Counted from the first letter of the stretch, positions 16,547-26,852 are shown. The stretch is 32,660 bases of DNA from Cyclobacteriaceae bacterium (GCA_003565295.1 PXCO01000269.1:1-32660), one strand, 5' to 3'. Notes: a model not told the origin generated them from the sequence alone. Program-made: numbers and translations.

Positions 16547-16651
16547 TCGTAATGCTTCCAGCCAGGATTTGATTAACCTGACCTGTTCTGATAGGCTAAG
16601 TTTGGTGCAGTCGTCTAAATTTGGCTAATTTTGCCCCTTAATTGTTTTGGG

Positions 16652-17572
16652 ATGGCCAATATTTTACTCGTTATAATTTGCATGATCGTGGGTATTCTCC
16701 TCAGAAAAGTCAAGGACTTTCCTGACAATGCACCCAGAACCCTCAATGCTTATTTGATATATGTGGTGCTTCCCGCTGTTTCCCTCTTGCATATTTCAAA
16801 ATTACAACTGAGTTTTTCACTATTGATGCCCATAATGGTGGCATGGATAGTTTTTCCATTTACCTGGTTACTCTTTGCCTACCTGGGCAGAAAGAAGGGT
16901 TGGGAAAGAAGCACCATAGGTTGTTTAATTATTTGTGGAGGCCTATCCAATACGGGTTTTGTGGGTTACCCTGTAATTGAGGCATTGTATGGAGCGGAAG
17001 GACTCAAATTGGCCATTCTTGTTGATCAGCCCGGGTCATTTATTGTCGTGAGTAGCTTGGCCATCATTGTGGCTTCCATTTATGGTGCAGAGAAAATGAG
17101 AAAAAGGGATATTTCCAAACGCATGCTCTTTTTCCCGCCTTTCATTTTTTTTCTTTGTGCGGTGGCCATAAACCTGTCCGGAGTATCCATTCAAGACCCT
17201 TTTTTAAAGATTCTGGAAAGTTTTTCCGCTACCCTTACCCCGGTGGCGTTGATTGCCGTAGGGATGCAACTAAAAGTGAAATTTACCGACATCAAGGACA
17301 AATTATTATGGTTGGGACTGGGTCACAAGCTGTTGTAAGCACCACTGCTTATTTTTCTGCTCTATGGGTTATTTCTTGATCGCAGGGGGGAGCAGGAATT
17401 GATTTTTAACGTTAGCGTGATGGAGGCCGCTATGGCCCCCATGATCACTTCCTCGATAATTGCGACTAACTTTAACCTCAAACCTAAACTTGCGTCTTTG
17501 CTGGTAGGGATTGGTATCCCGATTTCTGCCTTGTCCCTTGCTTTTTGGTATGCGGTCTTGGAATGGTGGTAG
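16652..17572 (+). pseudogene. Auxin efflux carrier (AEC) family transporter with in-frame TAA
   Basis: From ATG 16652 the protein reads MANILLVIICMIVGILLRKV and carries the AEC hallmarks: GGLSNTGFVGYPVIEALYG and LTPVALIAVGMQLKV in hydrophobic segments. A TAA at 17336-17338 stops it after 228 residues. The same frame then continues without a shift for 77 codons: APLLIFLLYGLFLDR, then VMEAAMAPMITSSIIA, the conserved AEC C-terminal helix, to TAG at 17572. Restored length would be 306, normal for AEC. This is a recent nonsense mutation, a sequencing error, or very unlikely readthrough. It ends four bases from the convergent AsmA gene. Confidence 0.85.
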
Positions 17573-17576
17573 GCCG

Positions 17577-20546
17577 CTAGTTGTTTTTGCTTCTGCTCAG
17601 CCCCCTCAACAAGCCCCTAACCTCTTCGACTGCCCTCTCCTTGCCCTGATCAATAATTCTCTCGGCCTCATTGCGGACAGAGTCTTTTGCTACCTCCGCT
17701 TTTTGCTTGAGCTCTTGTCTGACACTATCCTCTTTGGCCTTAAATTCTGCAGCAAGATCTTCCTGTATTTTTGAAGCAGCCGTGCTTGCCCTAGACCTCA
17801 GCATATTTGTGAGATAGGACTCTAGATTATCGCCTGAGGCAAGGCCAATCTTAGGGCTGGTATAAGTACCTCCTATATTGAAGGCCAAGGGGATGGTGGT
17901 GCCCCGTAGGTCCGACCCCGTGAGCCCACTGACGAGGTTGTTGATACTAGAACCAAATCTTTCGGCAGGAACTTGCATATTTACCAAATAGTTGATTGTA
18001 CCGTCAAATCCTGTACTACCTTGTATGGAGGTTTGATAATCCCATAAGCGCACATCAAACGGAGGTACCCTAAGCATTCCATCCTCTATGTCTAGTCGCA
18101 AGGTAAAAGGACGAAGATTTATGGTGCCCGTATCATTGAGCCCGGTTAAATTGGTGATACCCCTGATCAATTGGCTATCCCGGATGGCTGTTTCCGCCAA
18201 ATTGATCAAACCTTTGCCGTCCAAGCTAGACATTACGGGCATCATGTCCTGTCCCAATTCTCCTGCAAGTGAAAACCTGGTAGTGAAATTACCTGTGATA
18301 TGTTGTGCCACAGGGGCAAAGACCTTTATTGTGTTAAAGGTCTTGAAAGACTCTTGAATACTTAGTGATTTCACATCAAAGACAAAGTCAAACTTAGGCT
18401 GGCTAATGTCTCTACTGTCGTAGGACCCGCTAAATGCAAAATTGCCACCCAAGGCTTCAGTCCCCAAGTTACTAAAGGAAAGCACCCCATCTGAAAGATT
18501 CATGGTCCCTTTTGCGTTTCGAAGAAGTAAATTGTCATACAGTACCTCGTCCGCCTGAACACTCATGGTAAAATCAATGGTTCTGGGTAATTCAATTACT
18601 TCCAATGTACTGGTATCCGAAGTACTCTCTCCTCTTACCATCCATTCATTTACGTTAAAGCGGCTGGATTGAATGTTCAGATTACCTCTCAATACTTCAT
18701 TGCCATCCCCGAACATGTAGTTCATATAATTAGATAAATTACCTGTGGCGTTTACCGGGCTTTCCCCAAAGCGAGCCTCAAACTTGGTTAGGTTGATGGC
18801 TGCTGGGGAGAAATCCGAGGAAGCATTGCGAATACGGATTCCCTGTGGAAGGTCATTATCGGCATAGTAGAAATCCTTTATTTCTACATTCCCCACTGTG
18901 GTGATCCTGTCAAACCGATTGGCTTCCAAATCTGCATAGCTCCCCTTTGAGTCTATGTCAGCCTTCACATTTCCTTCCAGGATGATGTTTTCCATGGGGA
19001 AGATGGCAGCGATTTTGCCAAGGTCAAGTCCTCCATGAAGAGAAATGTCCCAGATCATGTTGTTAAAATCCCTTAATGACACACTCCCTTCCAAAGACTC
19101 TCCTTCCAGGGTGAGCCCAAACCTTGGAACCTCTAGACTGAAGTCATCCATACGGCCACTGGGATTAGAGATATTGCTTTGGAAGAAAACATTTTCTATG
19201 GCAGAGGGGTATTCATTGCTTTTTAAATAACCATCAGTAAAACGCAAATCCGCAGAGATGGTAGGGAGAATGTTGTTGATGGAATCATATCTACCCTTGG
19301 CCTTTGCATCTATGGCTAAGTTGCCCCTTGCAGAAATCCCCTCCATCGGAAATATAGAAGTGATTTCCTCCAAATTTAGATTCCCAACCAATTGGCCATC
19401 CATATCGTAGGTGACCAGGTTTTCCAGCAACAACCTTCCAGAAATGGGCTGGTCTCCAAAACTTAGGCTAAACGTGGATAAATTCACACTGGTTTGCTCA
19501 ATAACACCGCTAGGGTTATCCACCAAGAGGTCCAGGTTTACATGCTGAACCGGACGTGGTAAATCCGGATATTGGAACATTCCCTCCTCAACTTTCACTG
19601 CAAGTTGAAATGCAGGAAAAGACTCCTCGCCGTATAAGCCCTTGAAAAACCCTTTGGCGTCCATTTCTCCTGAAGTACGCAGGCCTGCAAAGGACTCAGT
19701 ATAAATGCCCGGTACAAGGGAGAGAAGACTTTTAAAACTGTTGTTTTCTGCGGCAAAATTCAAGTCAAAAGCTATGTCTTCATCGGGTAAGCCAATCCCC
19801 CCATCCATGGTGAGCCCAAATTCATTGAGGGATATCTTGGCATTTTGAAACCCGAAATACATTTGGTCCATATCGACCAAGATTTTGCTATCTACAGAAA
19901 GGTCTTTTTCTGAAAGGTAGTTGACCTGTTCATAGTCCATACGAACCAACCTGCCACCTCCTTTGGCAAATAAATCATACACGGATAAGGTGAAATCCCC
20001 ACTTCCTTCTAGGTCCATCTCCGCAAGCGCAAGGAAAAAATCCAATTCCCTGTCATCATAAATGAAGCTTAAATTGTCGATCTCTATCAAGTTGATGCCC
20101 AATTTAAAATTCGAGGGCTCGGCAAGGTCTTCGAGTTCCTCTGAGGGATAAGTTATATCGTAGTTGGCCAGCCCGTCCGCTAATATCTTCACATAGATTT
20201 CCCCGTCCCGAAAGTGTAATCCCAACAATTCCGGGTCATCCCCAAATAAAATGGACCAGAGATGAAAATCCACCTGAAAACTACCTACGTGAACTAACGT
20301 GTCATTTTCGAAGGGGGCATTGCCCCTGATGCCAAAATCCCCAAGGGAAAGGGAAATATGCGGAAACCTTTTGAAAAAGCTTAAACTGATTTTATCCAAG
20401 TCATAATAGACTTCTGCATTCACGCTGGATTGGATCTCCCGATCCACTCTTTCGATAATTCTATCTTTAAACAAAAAGGGTAAAACCACCAATGCCAAAA
20501 GGATCAGGGCTATTACTGTAAACAGGACGTAAATTGCTTTTTTCAT
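17577..20546 (-). CDS. AsmA-like large envelope protein
   Basis: This 989-residue protein has an N-terminal membrane anchor (about 4-27) followed by a long beta-rich periplasmic region with repeated 'EGNVKADIDSKGSY'-like motifs. The AsmA signature begins VDREIQSSVNAEVYYDLDKISLSFFKRFPHISLSL, and a C-terminal AsmA_2-like part contains GRGL-type LDGKGLINLAETAIRDSQLIRGI. The last 60 residues are a charged helix (AEFKAKEDSVRQELKQKAEV) likely to be a coiled coil. AsmA/TamB relatives are thought to bridge the membranes for lipid transport; the role here is inferred. It is monocistronic. Confidence 0.9.
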   Translation of the reverse strand: MKKAIYVLFTVIALILLALVVLPFLFKDRIIERVDREIQSSVNAEVYYDLDKISLSFFKRFPHISLSLGDFGIRGNAPFENDTLVHVGSFQVDFHLWSILFGDDPELLGLHFRDGEIYVKILADGLANYDITYPSEELEDLAEPSNFKLGINLIEIDNLSFIYDDRELDFFLALAEMDLEGSGDFTLSVYDLFAKGGGRLVRMDYEQVNYLSEKDLSVDSKILVDMDQMYFGFQNAKISLNEFGLTMDGGIGLPDEDIAFDLNFAAENNSFKSLLSLVPGIYTESFAGLRTSGEMDAKGFFKGLYGEESFPAFQLAVKVEEGMFQYPDLPRPVQHVNLDLLVDNPSGVIEQTSVNLSTFSLSFGDQPISGRLLLENLVTYDMDGQLVGNLNLEEITSIFPMEGISARGNLAIDAKAKGRYDSINNILPTISADLRFTDGYLKSNEYPSAIENVFFQSNISNPSGRMDDFSLEVPRFGLTLEGESLEGSVSLRDFNNMIWDISLHGGLDLGKIAAIFPMENIILEGNVKADIDSKGSYADLEANRFDRITTVGNVEIKDFYYADNDLPQGIRIRNASSDFSPAAINLTKFEARFGESPVNATGNLSNYMNYMFGDGNEVLRGNLNIQSSRFNVNEWMVRGESTSDTSTLEVIELPRTIDFTMSVQADEVLYDNLLLRNAKGTMNLSDGVLSFSNLGTEALGGNFAFSGSYDSRDISQPKFDFVFDVKSLSIQESFKTFNTIKVFAPVAQHITGNFTTRFSLAGELGQDMMPVMSSLDGKGLINLAETAIRDSQLIRGITNLTGLNDTGTINLRPFTLRLDIEDGMLRVPPFDVRLWDYQTSIQGSTGFDGTINYLVNMQVPAERFGSSINNLVSGLTGSDLRGTTIPLAFNIGGTYTSPKIGLASGDNLESYLTNMLRSRASTAASKIQEDLAAEFKAKEDSVRQELKQKAEVAKDSVRNEAERIIDQGKERAVEEVRGLLRGLSRSKNN

Positions 20547-20690
20547 TTGCTCAAAGTGCGGTTTTTAGCTAACTACCGACTACCCACTATAACGGATATA
20601 ATAAGGTAGGGATGTAGTTTGAACAAAAATAATACCGCTATTTGAAGCCTTAAATGCTTAAGGGGTTGAGGCCAACCAATAAGGGTTGAT

Positions 20691-21305
20691 TTACATAGAC
20701 ATAAGAGTGAAGTGCAGCTCGCCCTCCCCGTTCCTCACAAGGGCAATTTCTCTTCTTAGATGATAAACCGCCTCCAAAAGCCGGGCATTTTTGAGTTTTC
20801 CTGCATCAATGGCTTTAAACCCAATCAACTCTATTAAACGTTTGAGCAAAAACCTGTCTTCCATACCATCTCCACAAAAATAGGTTTCTTTCACCAAGGC
20901 GAGAGGGTCGGACTTTGGGTAGTCCAGACCAAGATTATTGAAAGCCTTAAATACTCTTGGATGATTAGTGGAATTGATAATATAGGTAGTGTTGCAACCA
21001 AGATCCGGATCCCATTGCCCATTAGTGCAGTCCACAATCATCTTCGAATGGGTTGCCTTGTCTTTGAGGTGATTGCAAATAGGGTCCAGAAATTCATTGT
21101 CGCAACACAAAAAGATCACATCTGCCTTTGCAATGGCATCCTTAAAGCTCAAAAGGTTTTGTTTTTGCATTTTCAGGATTTTCCAGGCCACTTGCCGGGT
21201 ATTAAAGCCTTCCCGAACCCCAAATTCAACATTTATGCCCCTGGCAATAAACTTATTGCCAAGCGCTGTTGCTAAATTTGTTCCTCCTAAAATTGCTAAG
21301 TTCAT
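20691..21305 (-). CDS. Rossmann-fold NAD(P)-binding oxidoreductase (F420-reductase-like)
   Basis: This 204-residue protein starts MNLAILGGTNLATALGNKF, a beta-alpha-beta dinucleotide fold in the style of NADPH-dependent F420 reductases and 6-phosphogluconate dehydrogenase N-domains. ADVIFLCCDNEF and SKMIVDCTNGQW correspond to strands 4-5 of such domains. The usual GxGxxG is GGTNLATALG, so the cofactor fit is somewhat atypical. The substrate is unknown. No partner gene is near: about 140 bases separate it from AsmA, and a 629-base gap lies upstream. Confidence 0.75.
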   Translation of the reverse strand: MNLAILGGTNLATALGNKFIARGINVEFGVREGFNTRQVAWKILKMQKQNLLSFKDAIAKADVIFLCCDNEFLDPICNHLKDKATHSKMIVDCTNGQWDPDLGCNTTYIINSTNHPRVFKAFNNLGLDYPKSDPLALVKETYFCGDGMEDRFLLKRLIELIGFKAIDAGKLKNARLLEAVYHLRREIALVRNGEGELHFTLMSM

Positions 21306-21934
21306 ATGTTATGTAGATAAATTCGGTTCAACAAAACAACAAGCTACACCTGCTCATGTATTTTTTGAAGATTAAATCGGATAAAACGGGGGGTGATTGC
21401 CTCCAATTTAATCTGGTCTGCTAAGTTAATGAATCATAAACAATTATACTTATTATATGCAAATATTTTTCACATAAAAAAAAGTTTTTTTAAAAATAGT
21501 TTTTTGGGGTTTGTCACCGAACAACCTATTATTTTAAATGCTTCTTTAATATGACTATTTCACGAAAAGCTGGTTAATTTTAACCATTGATTTTCAGGTA
21601 AAGGCCCGGGTTTTCAATCAAGAGGTTAATCACATATTTTCCAGGCAAAAAATATTCCCTGATTAAACCAGCAATATGGTCTTAATCCGATGAAGCCTAT
21701 TTCTGAATCGACTTTTAATTCAGAATTATAACCAAAATTTACAGAAAAACTATAATAATGTTTGACTCAAGGTGGTGTTCTCCGTTTGGCTCATACTATA
21801 TGCTGTGATCGAAATATTAGGTTCGTGCCCTATTATCGTTAACCTTGGCAAGAAAGTCGATTATGTTACCATCAGAAAAAAAGACCGTTGCCATAAAGCT
21901 ATTTAAGAGACTTATTTGGCTACTTTCGGATAGT
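21306..21934. other. Long AT-rich intergenic region, no gene recognised
   Basis: This 629-base gap between two minus-strand genes has no coding frame with family resemblance. It contains a perfect TTCTGAAT/ATTCAGAA inverted repeat at 21701-21708 and 21718-21725 with a nine-base loop, and a long A/T tract at about 21470-21510. Either could be regulatory or a small-RNA gene, but there is no further support. Confidence 0.5.
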
Positions 21935-24553
21935 CTATAGCGACTCCAGGTAGGTTATCAGGTCCATCAGGTCATGATTAGTAAGTCTGGCCTCTAGTCC
22001 TTCCGGCATCAAGGAACTTTCCTGGATCCCATAATCCTCTATCTCTGACTTGTCAATGGAGATGAAACCTTTGGTCTCGGTATATAACTCGATATTGTCA
22101 TTCCCTACATCGATTTGCCTGCCCGTGTGCGTTTTACCGTCAGCTGTGCGTATGTACCATCCCTGCCACTCCGGGCTGATCTCCTGGGAAGGCAACAATA
22201 TGGAGCTGATTAGCCCTTTCCGGTCTTTAGACCTGCCAACATTACTTAAATCCGGACCCAGATCGCCCCCTCTGCCTTCCACTGTATGGCAGGAAGAGCA
22301 TAGGGCTCCTGTGGAGAAGAATACCCTTCTTCCCCTTACGGGATCCCCCTTTTCGCTGAGCAACTCCTGCCATTGGTCTAACTGCTCTACGCCCGGCCTC
22401 TCCCCAGCCTCCCCGTGAAGTGAGAGCATGAGCTGTTGTCTTAAGGCCTCGTCGTCACAGGCATTACCATCTTCTAACACTTCCACCAGGGCATCCTTCA
22501 CCGACTCCCTGGAGGCCTTTCCCCTTAACAGCCGGGCAGCCTCTATGCTTATATTTGGATCCTGAGATTTGAGCAAAGGGGTAATCCTGTCGTAGTCGTC
22601 CACTGTTTGCCTTTCCAGTGCCAAAAGGGCCTCTGACCTTAGGACAGATGGGTATTGTGGCTCAAGGGCTGTCCCCGTCAATAACCCGGCAATTTCCGGA
22701 TCTCTGACGTTCGATAAGCTTCTTAATGCCTCCAATTGTAACTCGGGTGCTGATTCCTTTACCAGGGAGGATAAAAGTTCTTTGTGGTTTTCAGGGTCCG
22801 GGAGGTGCCTCAGGGCAATGGCCCTGACGGAGGCACTGTAAGTATCGCTTCGAACAATGTTTTCCAGAAACCCATCTGGTAATACCCGCGGAAGGTTTTT
22901 TGAAGTTTGGAAATCTTTGGCTTTATAGGCGGTGATAAATTCTGGCTGCAGCAACTTAATGGTCTCCAAATAGGTCTCGAACAGGGTGTGGGGAAGTGTT
23001 GTTTCGCCAAGAAGTGAGATGAGCTGAGGTTGTAGACGCGTCATGCCTTCCCTGCCCATCCAGATCATGGTCATTCGAACGATATCCATATGATCATCAA
23101 GCAGCAAGTTTGCAGCCAACTGTTCTTGCCGGGGATGACCGATTCGCATAAGTGCCAGGACTGCACCAAGCCGTTTATCAGCATCCTGATGATTAAGTAG
23201 GCTCTCCAGATTGGATAAATACCTTTCTTGGGCCAGACCAATTACCCCTGCATGGTATTGAAAGGGGTCTTCGCTAGCTAGAAGGTCTTCGTATTCTTTA
23301 AACCCCTTCTCTCCCGCCAGGGCTTTATCCAGGTTTTGTACTTCAGGATGCTCCATAACAGGTTCATAGTGGGTTCTCCTTTTCAATGTGGGAGTGGATG
23401 ATTTGGCATTTAGTTTCCAAATTTTACCCCTGCCATGATTCGGGTAGTAGCGTATCACCCAATCGGTAAAAAAAATATTTCCCTTGCTATCGGTGGCAAA
23501 TGCTACTGGTCGGAAGTCGGCACCACCCTCCAAAATGATCTCGGTGTTGCCCCTTACCGACCATCCCTCGTCTTTCATTTTGATCCTCACTATTCGGCTT
23601 TCCTCCCAAATGGTGCAAAGCATTTCTCCTTCGTAATCATCGGGTAAGTTCCCCAAATTAGCATTAAGAAGACCGGAGGGCGCCTCTCCTAAAGGTACTG
23701 CGATAGGAAGGGTACCGGGTAGCTCTCCCTCCCAGGCGAGGTATTGATGGATCCCACTACCCCCAAAAAGGGACTTGTAGCCAAAATCAGCACCCATGAC
23801 AGCATGCACCAAACGGTTCGGACCCCGGCTGTCGGGGTCGTTGTCTGCCACCAATAGCCTCCCGTAGTTGTCAAATTTCAGGTCAAAGGGGTTCCAAAAA
23901 CCAGTGGAGAATTCCTCCAACCCCGTTCCGTCCCACCTTGCCCGCATGATGTTGCCCCCATCCCCGTACCCGCTTACTTCGGAGCCATCCGCCCCTCTGA
24001 ATATCCAATGCTCCCCACCTGTATTCCCTCTGCCAATATACATCCAGCCATCTGTATCAAAGGTGATGCTGAGTAGGGCTGCATGGGCATAAACCTGGGA
24101 TGGTTTCACTAGCTCCATCAATTTTTCCTTTCTTTCACTTATGCCGTCCCCGTCCTCATCATAGAATTTCCACACCTCCCGGGATGTTACTGCATACAAA
24201 TGTCCTTCGGGGGAAAAAGCCAGGTTTAACCCTTCCTGAAGCCCATCGGCAAAAACAGATTGCCGGTCCCAGGTACCGTCACCATTGGTGTCTTCAAATA
24301 CCTTTATGATGTCATGGCCAGGCCCTTCATAATCTTTTGGTGGGAGGTGGGTATGAGATTCCAGTACATAGACCCTGTCCTTGTCGTCCACGGCTATCCC
24401 AATGGGAGTGACGATATCAGGGTCTTCCATCATCAATTTCACTTCCAACCGATCATCAAATATGCGCAGATTGTGGGATGAAGATGATGTCTTTTCATTT
24501 TGGCATCCCCAAAGAATAGTCAATAATAAAAAAAGGTTTTTGGGAGTTTTCAT
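21935..24553 (-). CDS. PVC-type heme-binding lipoprotein: dehydrogenase-like propeller, HEAT repeats, CxxCH domain
   Basis: This 872-residue lipoprotein has lipobox cysteine at residue 17 (ILWGC). An N-terminal beta-propeller (about 30-380, TIGR02604-like) carries Asp-rich Ca-binding-type loops (DTNGDGTWD, DEDGDGISE). A helical HEAT-like stretch follows (about 400-690). The C-terminal cytochrome c domain has heme motif CSSCH at 752-756 and a candidate axial Met in SLMPEG near 849. Such proteins are abundant in Planctomycetes and Cytophagales and are thought to oxidise sugars or related compounds in the periplasm; the substrate is unknown. It lies six bases after the Tat-signal isomerase gene, so the two share a transcript. 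Confidence 0.9.
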   Translation of the reverse strand: MKTPKNLFLLLTILWGCQNEKTSSSSHNLRIFDDRLEVKLMMEDPDIVTPIGIAVDDKDRVYVLESHTHLPPKDYEGPGHDIIKVFEDTNGDGTWDRQSVFADGLQEGLNLAFSPEGHLYAVTSREVWKFYDEDGDGISERKEKLMELVKPSQVYAHAALLSITFDTDGWMYIGRGNTGGEHWIFRGADGSEVSGYGDGGNIMRARWDGTGLEEFSTGFWNPFDLKFDNYGRLLVADNDPDSRGPNRLVHAVMGADFGYKSLFGGSGIHQYLAWEGELPGTLPIAVPLGEAPSGLLNANLGNLPDDYEGEMLCTIWEESRIVRIKMKDEGWSVRGNTEIILEGGADFRPVAFATDSKGNIFFTDWVIRYYPNHGRGKIWKLNAKSSTPTLKRRTHYEPVMEHPEVQNLDKALAGEKGFKEYEDLLASEDPFQYHAGVIGLAQERYLSNLESLLNHQDADKRLGAVLALMRIGHPRQEQLAANLLLDDHMDIVRMTMIWMGREGMTRLQPQLISLLGETTLPHTLFETYLETIKLLQPEFITAYKAKDFQTSKNLPRVLPDGFLENIVRSDTYSASVRAIALRHLPDPENHKELLSSLVKESAPELQLEALRSLSNVRDPEIAGLLTGTALEPQYPSVLRSEALLALERQTVDDYDRITPLLKSQDPNISIEAARLLRGKASRESVKDALVEVLEDGNACDDEALRQQLMLSLHGEAGERPGVEQLDQWQELLSEKGDPVRGRRVFFSTGALCSSCHTVEGRGGDLGPDLSNVGRSKDRKGLISSILLPSQEISPEWQGWYIRTADGKTHTGRQIDVGNDNIELYTETKGFISIDKSEIEDYGIQESSLMPEGLEARLTNHDLMDLITYLESL

Positions 24554-24559
24554 TGAGAA

Positions 24560-25450
24560 CTAACGTTGATATTTTTCGAAAAGGTGATAGGCCCGGTCCA
24601 GGTCTTCTACCAAGGTTTCCCGGTTTCTGGGGGGGGCCATTTCAATCAGTAAATAGCCTTCATACCCATGGTCCAGCATTGCCTGAACCACTGTATCATT
24701 CTCTGTCACCCCTTCTCCATAATTCACTACCTTATGAACGCCTTTTTCCGCGGTGTCTTTTAGGTCTATGTGAAGGATTTTTTCGTGAAACTTGTCCACC
24801 ACCTCCATCAAGTCCACTCTTGATCCATCAAAGTGGGCATTGTCCATGCACATCCCCACGTGAGTGGAGTCCACGGCTTCAAAAATCTTTTCGTAATCTT
24901 CGATAAACTCAATATTGTTGTTGGCATGGTTTTCTACCAGTACCAGCACATCCATTTCCTCTGCCGCAGGTTTCAATTCCTTAAGCACATCAATGACTGC
25001 GTCCAACCCTCCTTCTTTGCCCCTGCCTGCACCGGTGAACTTTACCCTTCTGCAACCGAGCTGTTTGGCAGCCTCCATGTTCCACAGTTTATGGGTCACA
25101 TCCTTGATGATATTCCCCTCGGCACCGAATGAGGTGCCTTGTACGCATATGGGGGTGAGGCCATGTTGCTGGGAGCGTTCCTTGATGCGCTGTATCCCTT
25201 TTGGGGTGAGGTTTCTTGCGTACCAACAGTTGAACTCCACGTTTTTGAAAGGGAGCTGGGGAATGATTTCGAAGGCGTATTTAAAATCCTCGTCACCAAA
25301 TCCATCACAGGTAATGGTGGCGATCGCTAGTTCCACTTTTCGGCCGGTTTGGGGTAGGGGGGACATGGCTTTGGCAATGGTGCCATTTCCCAGAGCCCCA
25401 ATGCCAAGGGCTCCTATTGCCGTTCTGTGAACAAATTTTCTTCTATTCAT
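24560..25450 (-). CDS. Tat-exported sugar phosphate isomerase/epimerase-like protein
   Basis: This 296-residue protein begins MNRRKFVHRTAIGALGIGALG, a twin-arginine export signal. It continues as a xylose-isomerase-like TIM barrel (AP endonuclease 2 family) with VLVENHANN, HVGMCMDNAHF, HIDLKD and YLLIEMAPP as likely metal-binding strands. The family isomerises or epimerises sugars or keto-sugars; export points to periplasmic substrates. It is the first gene of a two-gene unit with the CxxCH lipoprotein, suggesting a joint oxidation/isomerisation pathway (inference). An eight-base G/C run lies at 24629-24636 inside the gene. Confidence 0.88.
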   Translation of the reverse strand: MNRRKFVHRTAIGALGIGALGNGTIAKAMSPLPQTGRKVELAIATITCDGFGDEDFKYAFEIIPQLPFKNVEFNCWYARNLTPKGIQRIKERSQQHGLTPICVQGTSFGAEGNIIKDVTHKLWNMEAAKQLGCRRVKFTGAGRGKEGGLDAVIDVLKELKPAAEEMDVLVLVENHANNNIEFIEDYEKIFEAVDSTHVGMCMDNAHFDGSRVDLMEVVDKFHEKILHIDLKDTAEKGVHKVVNYGEGVTENDTVVQAMLDHGYEGYLLIEMAPPRNRETLVEDLDRAYHLFEKYQR

Positions 25451-25931
25451 CCGTTTTGGGTTTTATTGATGACCGATTAAACTTGAATATAGCCTAATTT
25501 TTTGGATCAGACGAAATTTTGTGCTCGAAGTCGCACCTAACCCATGGACTTGGTTTATGCTTTCAACCAATTTTGTGCCACCTACAGCTACTGCTTTTGG
25601 AATCGAATTATTAAAAAGTTCATTGATTGTCAGTGGTTTATCAATATATGTTCACAAAAACCTCTTTTCCCAACATAGGGGCATACTTTCTGAAACAAAG
25701 GGAAAACTTTCTATATTTATAGCAATCAAGTATTTCTCACTAGTTCCCGTTTAGAGTCGGACCCTAGTACTTGCATTTATAAATTTCTCAGTATTTTAGA
25801 CAAATAAAATATGTAAAAAAGAGTATGGCCAATTCAATTAGTTAGCTCATTTAATTTTTAATTATAGGTTTATTTGCCGAAGAGATAAAACTTTAAACAA
25901 TAAAAATGATCAATACATAAAATGTAATCTT
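25451..25931. other. Intergenic region, no gene recognised
   Basis: This 481-base stretch lies between divergent genes and becomes strongly AT-rich toward 25931. A 77-codon frame from 25521 has no recognisable family and ordinary random composition, so I do not call it. The promoters of the flanking genes must lie here, but I found no convincing box pair. Confidence 0.5.
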
Positions 25932-26852
25932 ATGAAAAGAGATAAAATATTAGCGTGTGCGTTGGGTATTTTGATAGGGGTCTTCTCAGTTTTTTTGTTT
26001 AAATCCCTGTCTGAGAAAAAGTTTCTAATTATTCATTCAGATGATTTTGGGTTGTCTGATTCTCATAATTCAGCGACAATCTTTGCAATGAGGGAAGGAC
26101 TTGTAACTTCTGCAAGCTTAATGGTTCCTTGCCCAAAAAGGGATGAGGCCATTGAATTATGGATGGAAAACCAGGATTTGGACATAGGCCTACACCTTAC
26201 AGTTACCAGTGAATGGAAGGATTACAAATGGGGAGGAGTCGCAGAAGAAAAACTAATTTCAAGCTTACTTGATAGTGATGGATACATGTATCCCGATTGT
26301 GCTTCTTTTCTTGAACATGCCAAAAAGGAAGAAATTGAAATTGAATTAAGGGCACAAATTGAATATGTGCTTCAAAAAGGATTAAAGCCTACACATTTAG
26401 ATTCTCATATGAGCTGTCTATTCAGAGGTTCTGCCGAACTTATTTTTACTTACTTAAAAGTTGCACAAGAATATGGGATTACAGCAATGCTAACTAAAGA
26501 AAATTTTAAAAAAATAAATTCTAATAATTATTTATCAGTTTTAGATTTGGAAAACATTGGAATAATTGATGATCTTTTTATAGCGGATGAAAAAAATTAT
26601 GATGACAAGGGAATGGAAAAAATATATTCAAATATTTTAAATAAAGTTCGTCCAGGAATTAGTTTACTATTGATTCATACTTCTTATGATGATCAAGAGA
26701 TGATGGAGATTACCGGAGGTCAAAGCCACTGGGGAGCATTTTGGAGATATCAGGATTTCCTTTACTTCACATCAGATGACACCTACTCCAAAATATACAA
26801 AAATGATATCCACGTAATCGATTGGCGTATTTTTAAAAAAATTAGAGGATAA
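25932..26852 (+). CDS. YdjC/ChbG family carbohydrate deacetylase, membrane anchored
   Basis: This 306-residue protein has an N-terminal membrane helix (about 6-24). It belongs to the YdjC/ChbG deacetylase family, which removes acetyl groups from chitooligosaccharides and similar sugars. Seen: HSDDFGLS (35-42) with the metal Asp/His, DIGLHLT (84-90), THLDSHMS (154-161) with further metal His, and LLIHTS near 250. The length is near the usual 250-300 plus the anchor. Base composition is markedly AT-richer than its neighbours and codons favour A/T, a sign of possible transfer. The small YD-like gene follows after 24 bases. Confidence 0.88.
   Translation: MKRDKILACALGILIGVFSVFLFKSLSEKKFLIIHSDDFGLSDSHNSATIFAMREGLVTSASLMVPCPKRDEAIELWMENQDLDIGLHLTVTSEWKDYKWGGVAEEKLISSLLDSDGYMYPDCASFLEHAKKEEIEIELRAQIEYVLQKGLKPTHLDSHMSCLFRGSAELIFTYLKVAQEYGITAMLTKENFKKINSNNYLSVLDLENIGIIDDLFIADEKNYDDKGMEKIYSNILNKVRPGISLLLIHTSYDDQEMMEITGGQSHWGAFWRYQDFLYFTSDDTYSKIYKNDIHVIDWRIFKKIRG

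Noticed and set aside
25521-25754. 77-codon plus-strand frame in the intergenic gap
   Set aside because: No family resemblance and no promoter or ribosome site; it looks like chance.
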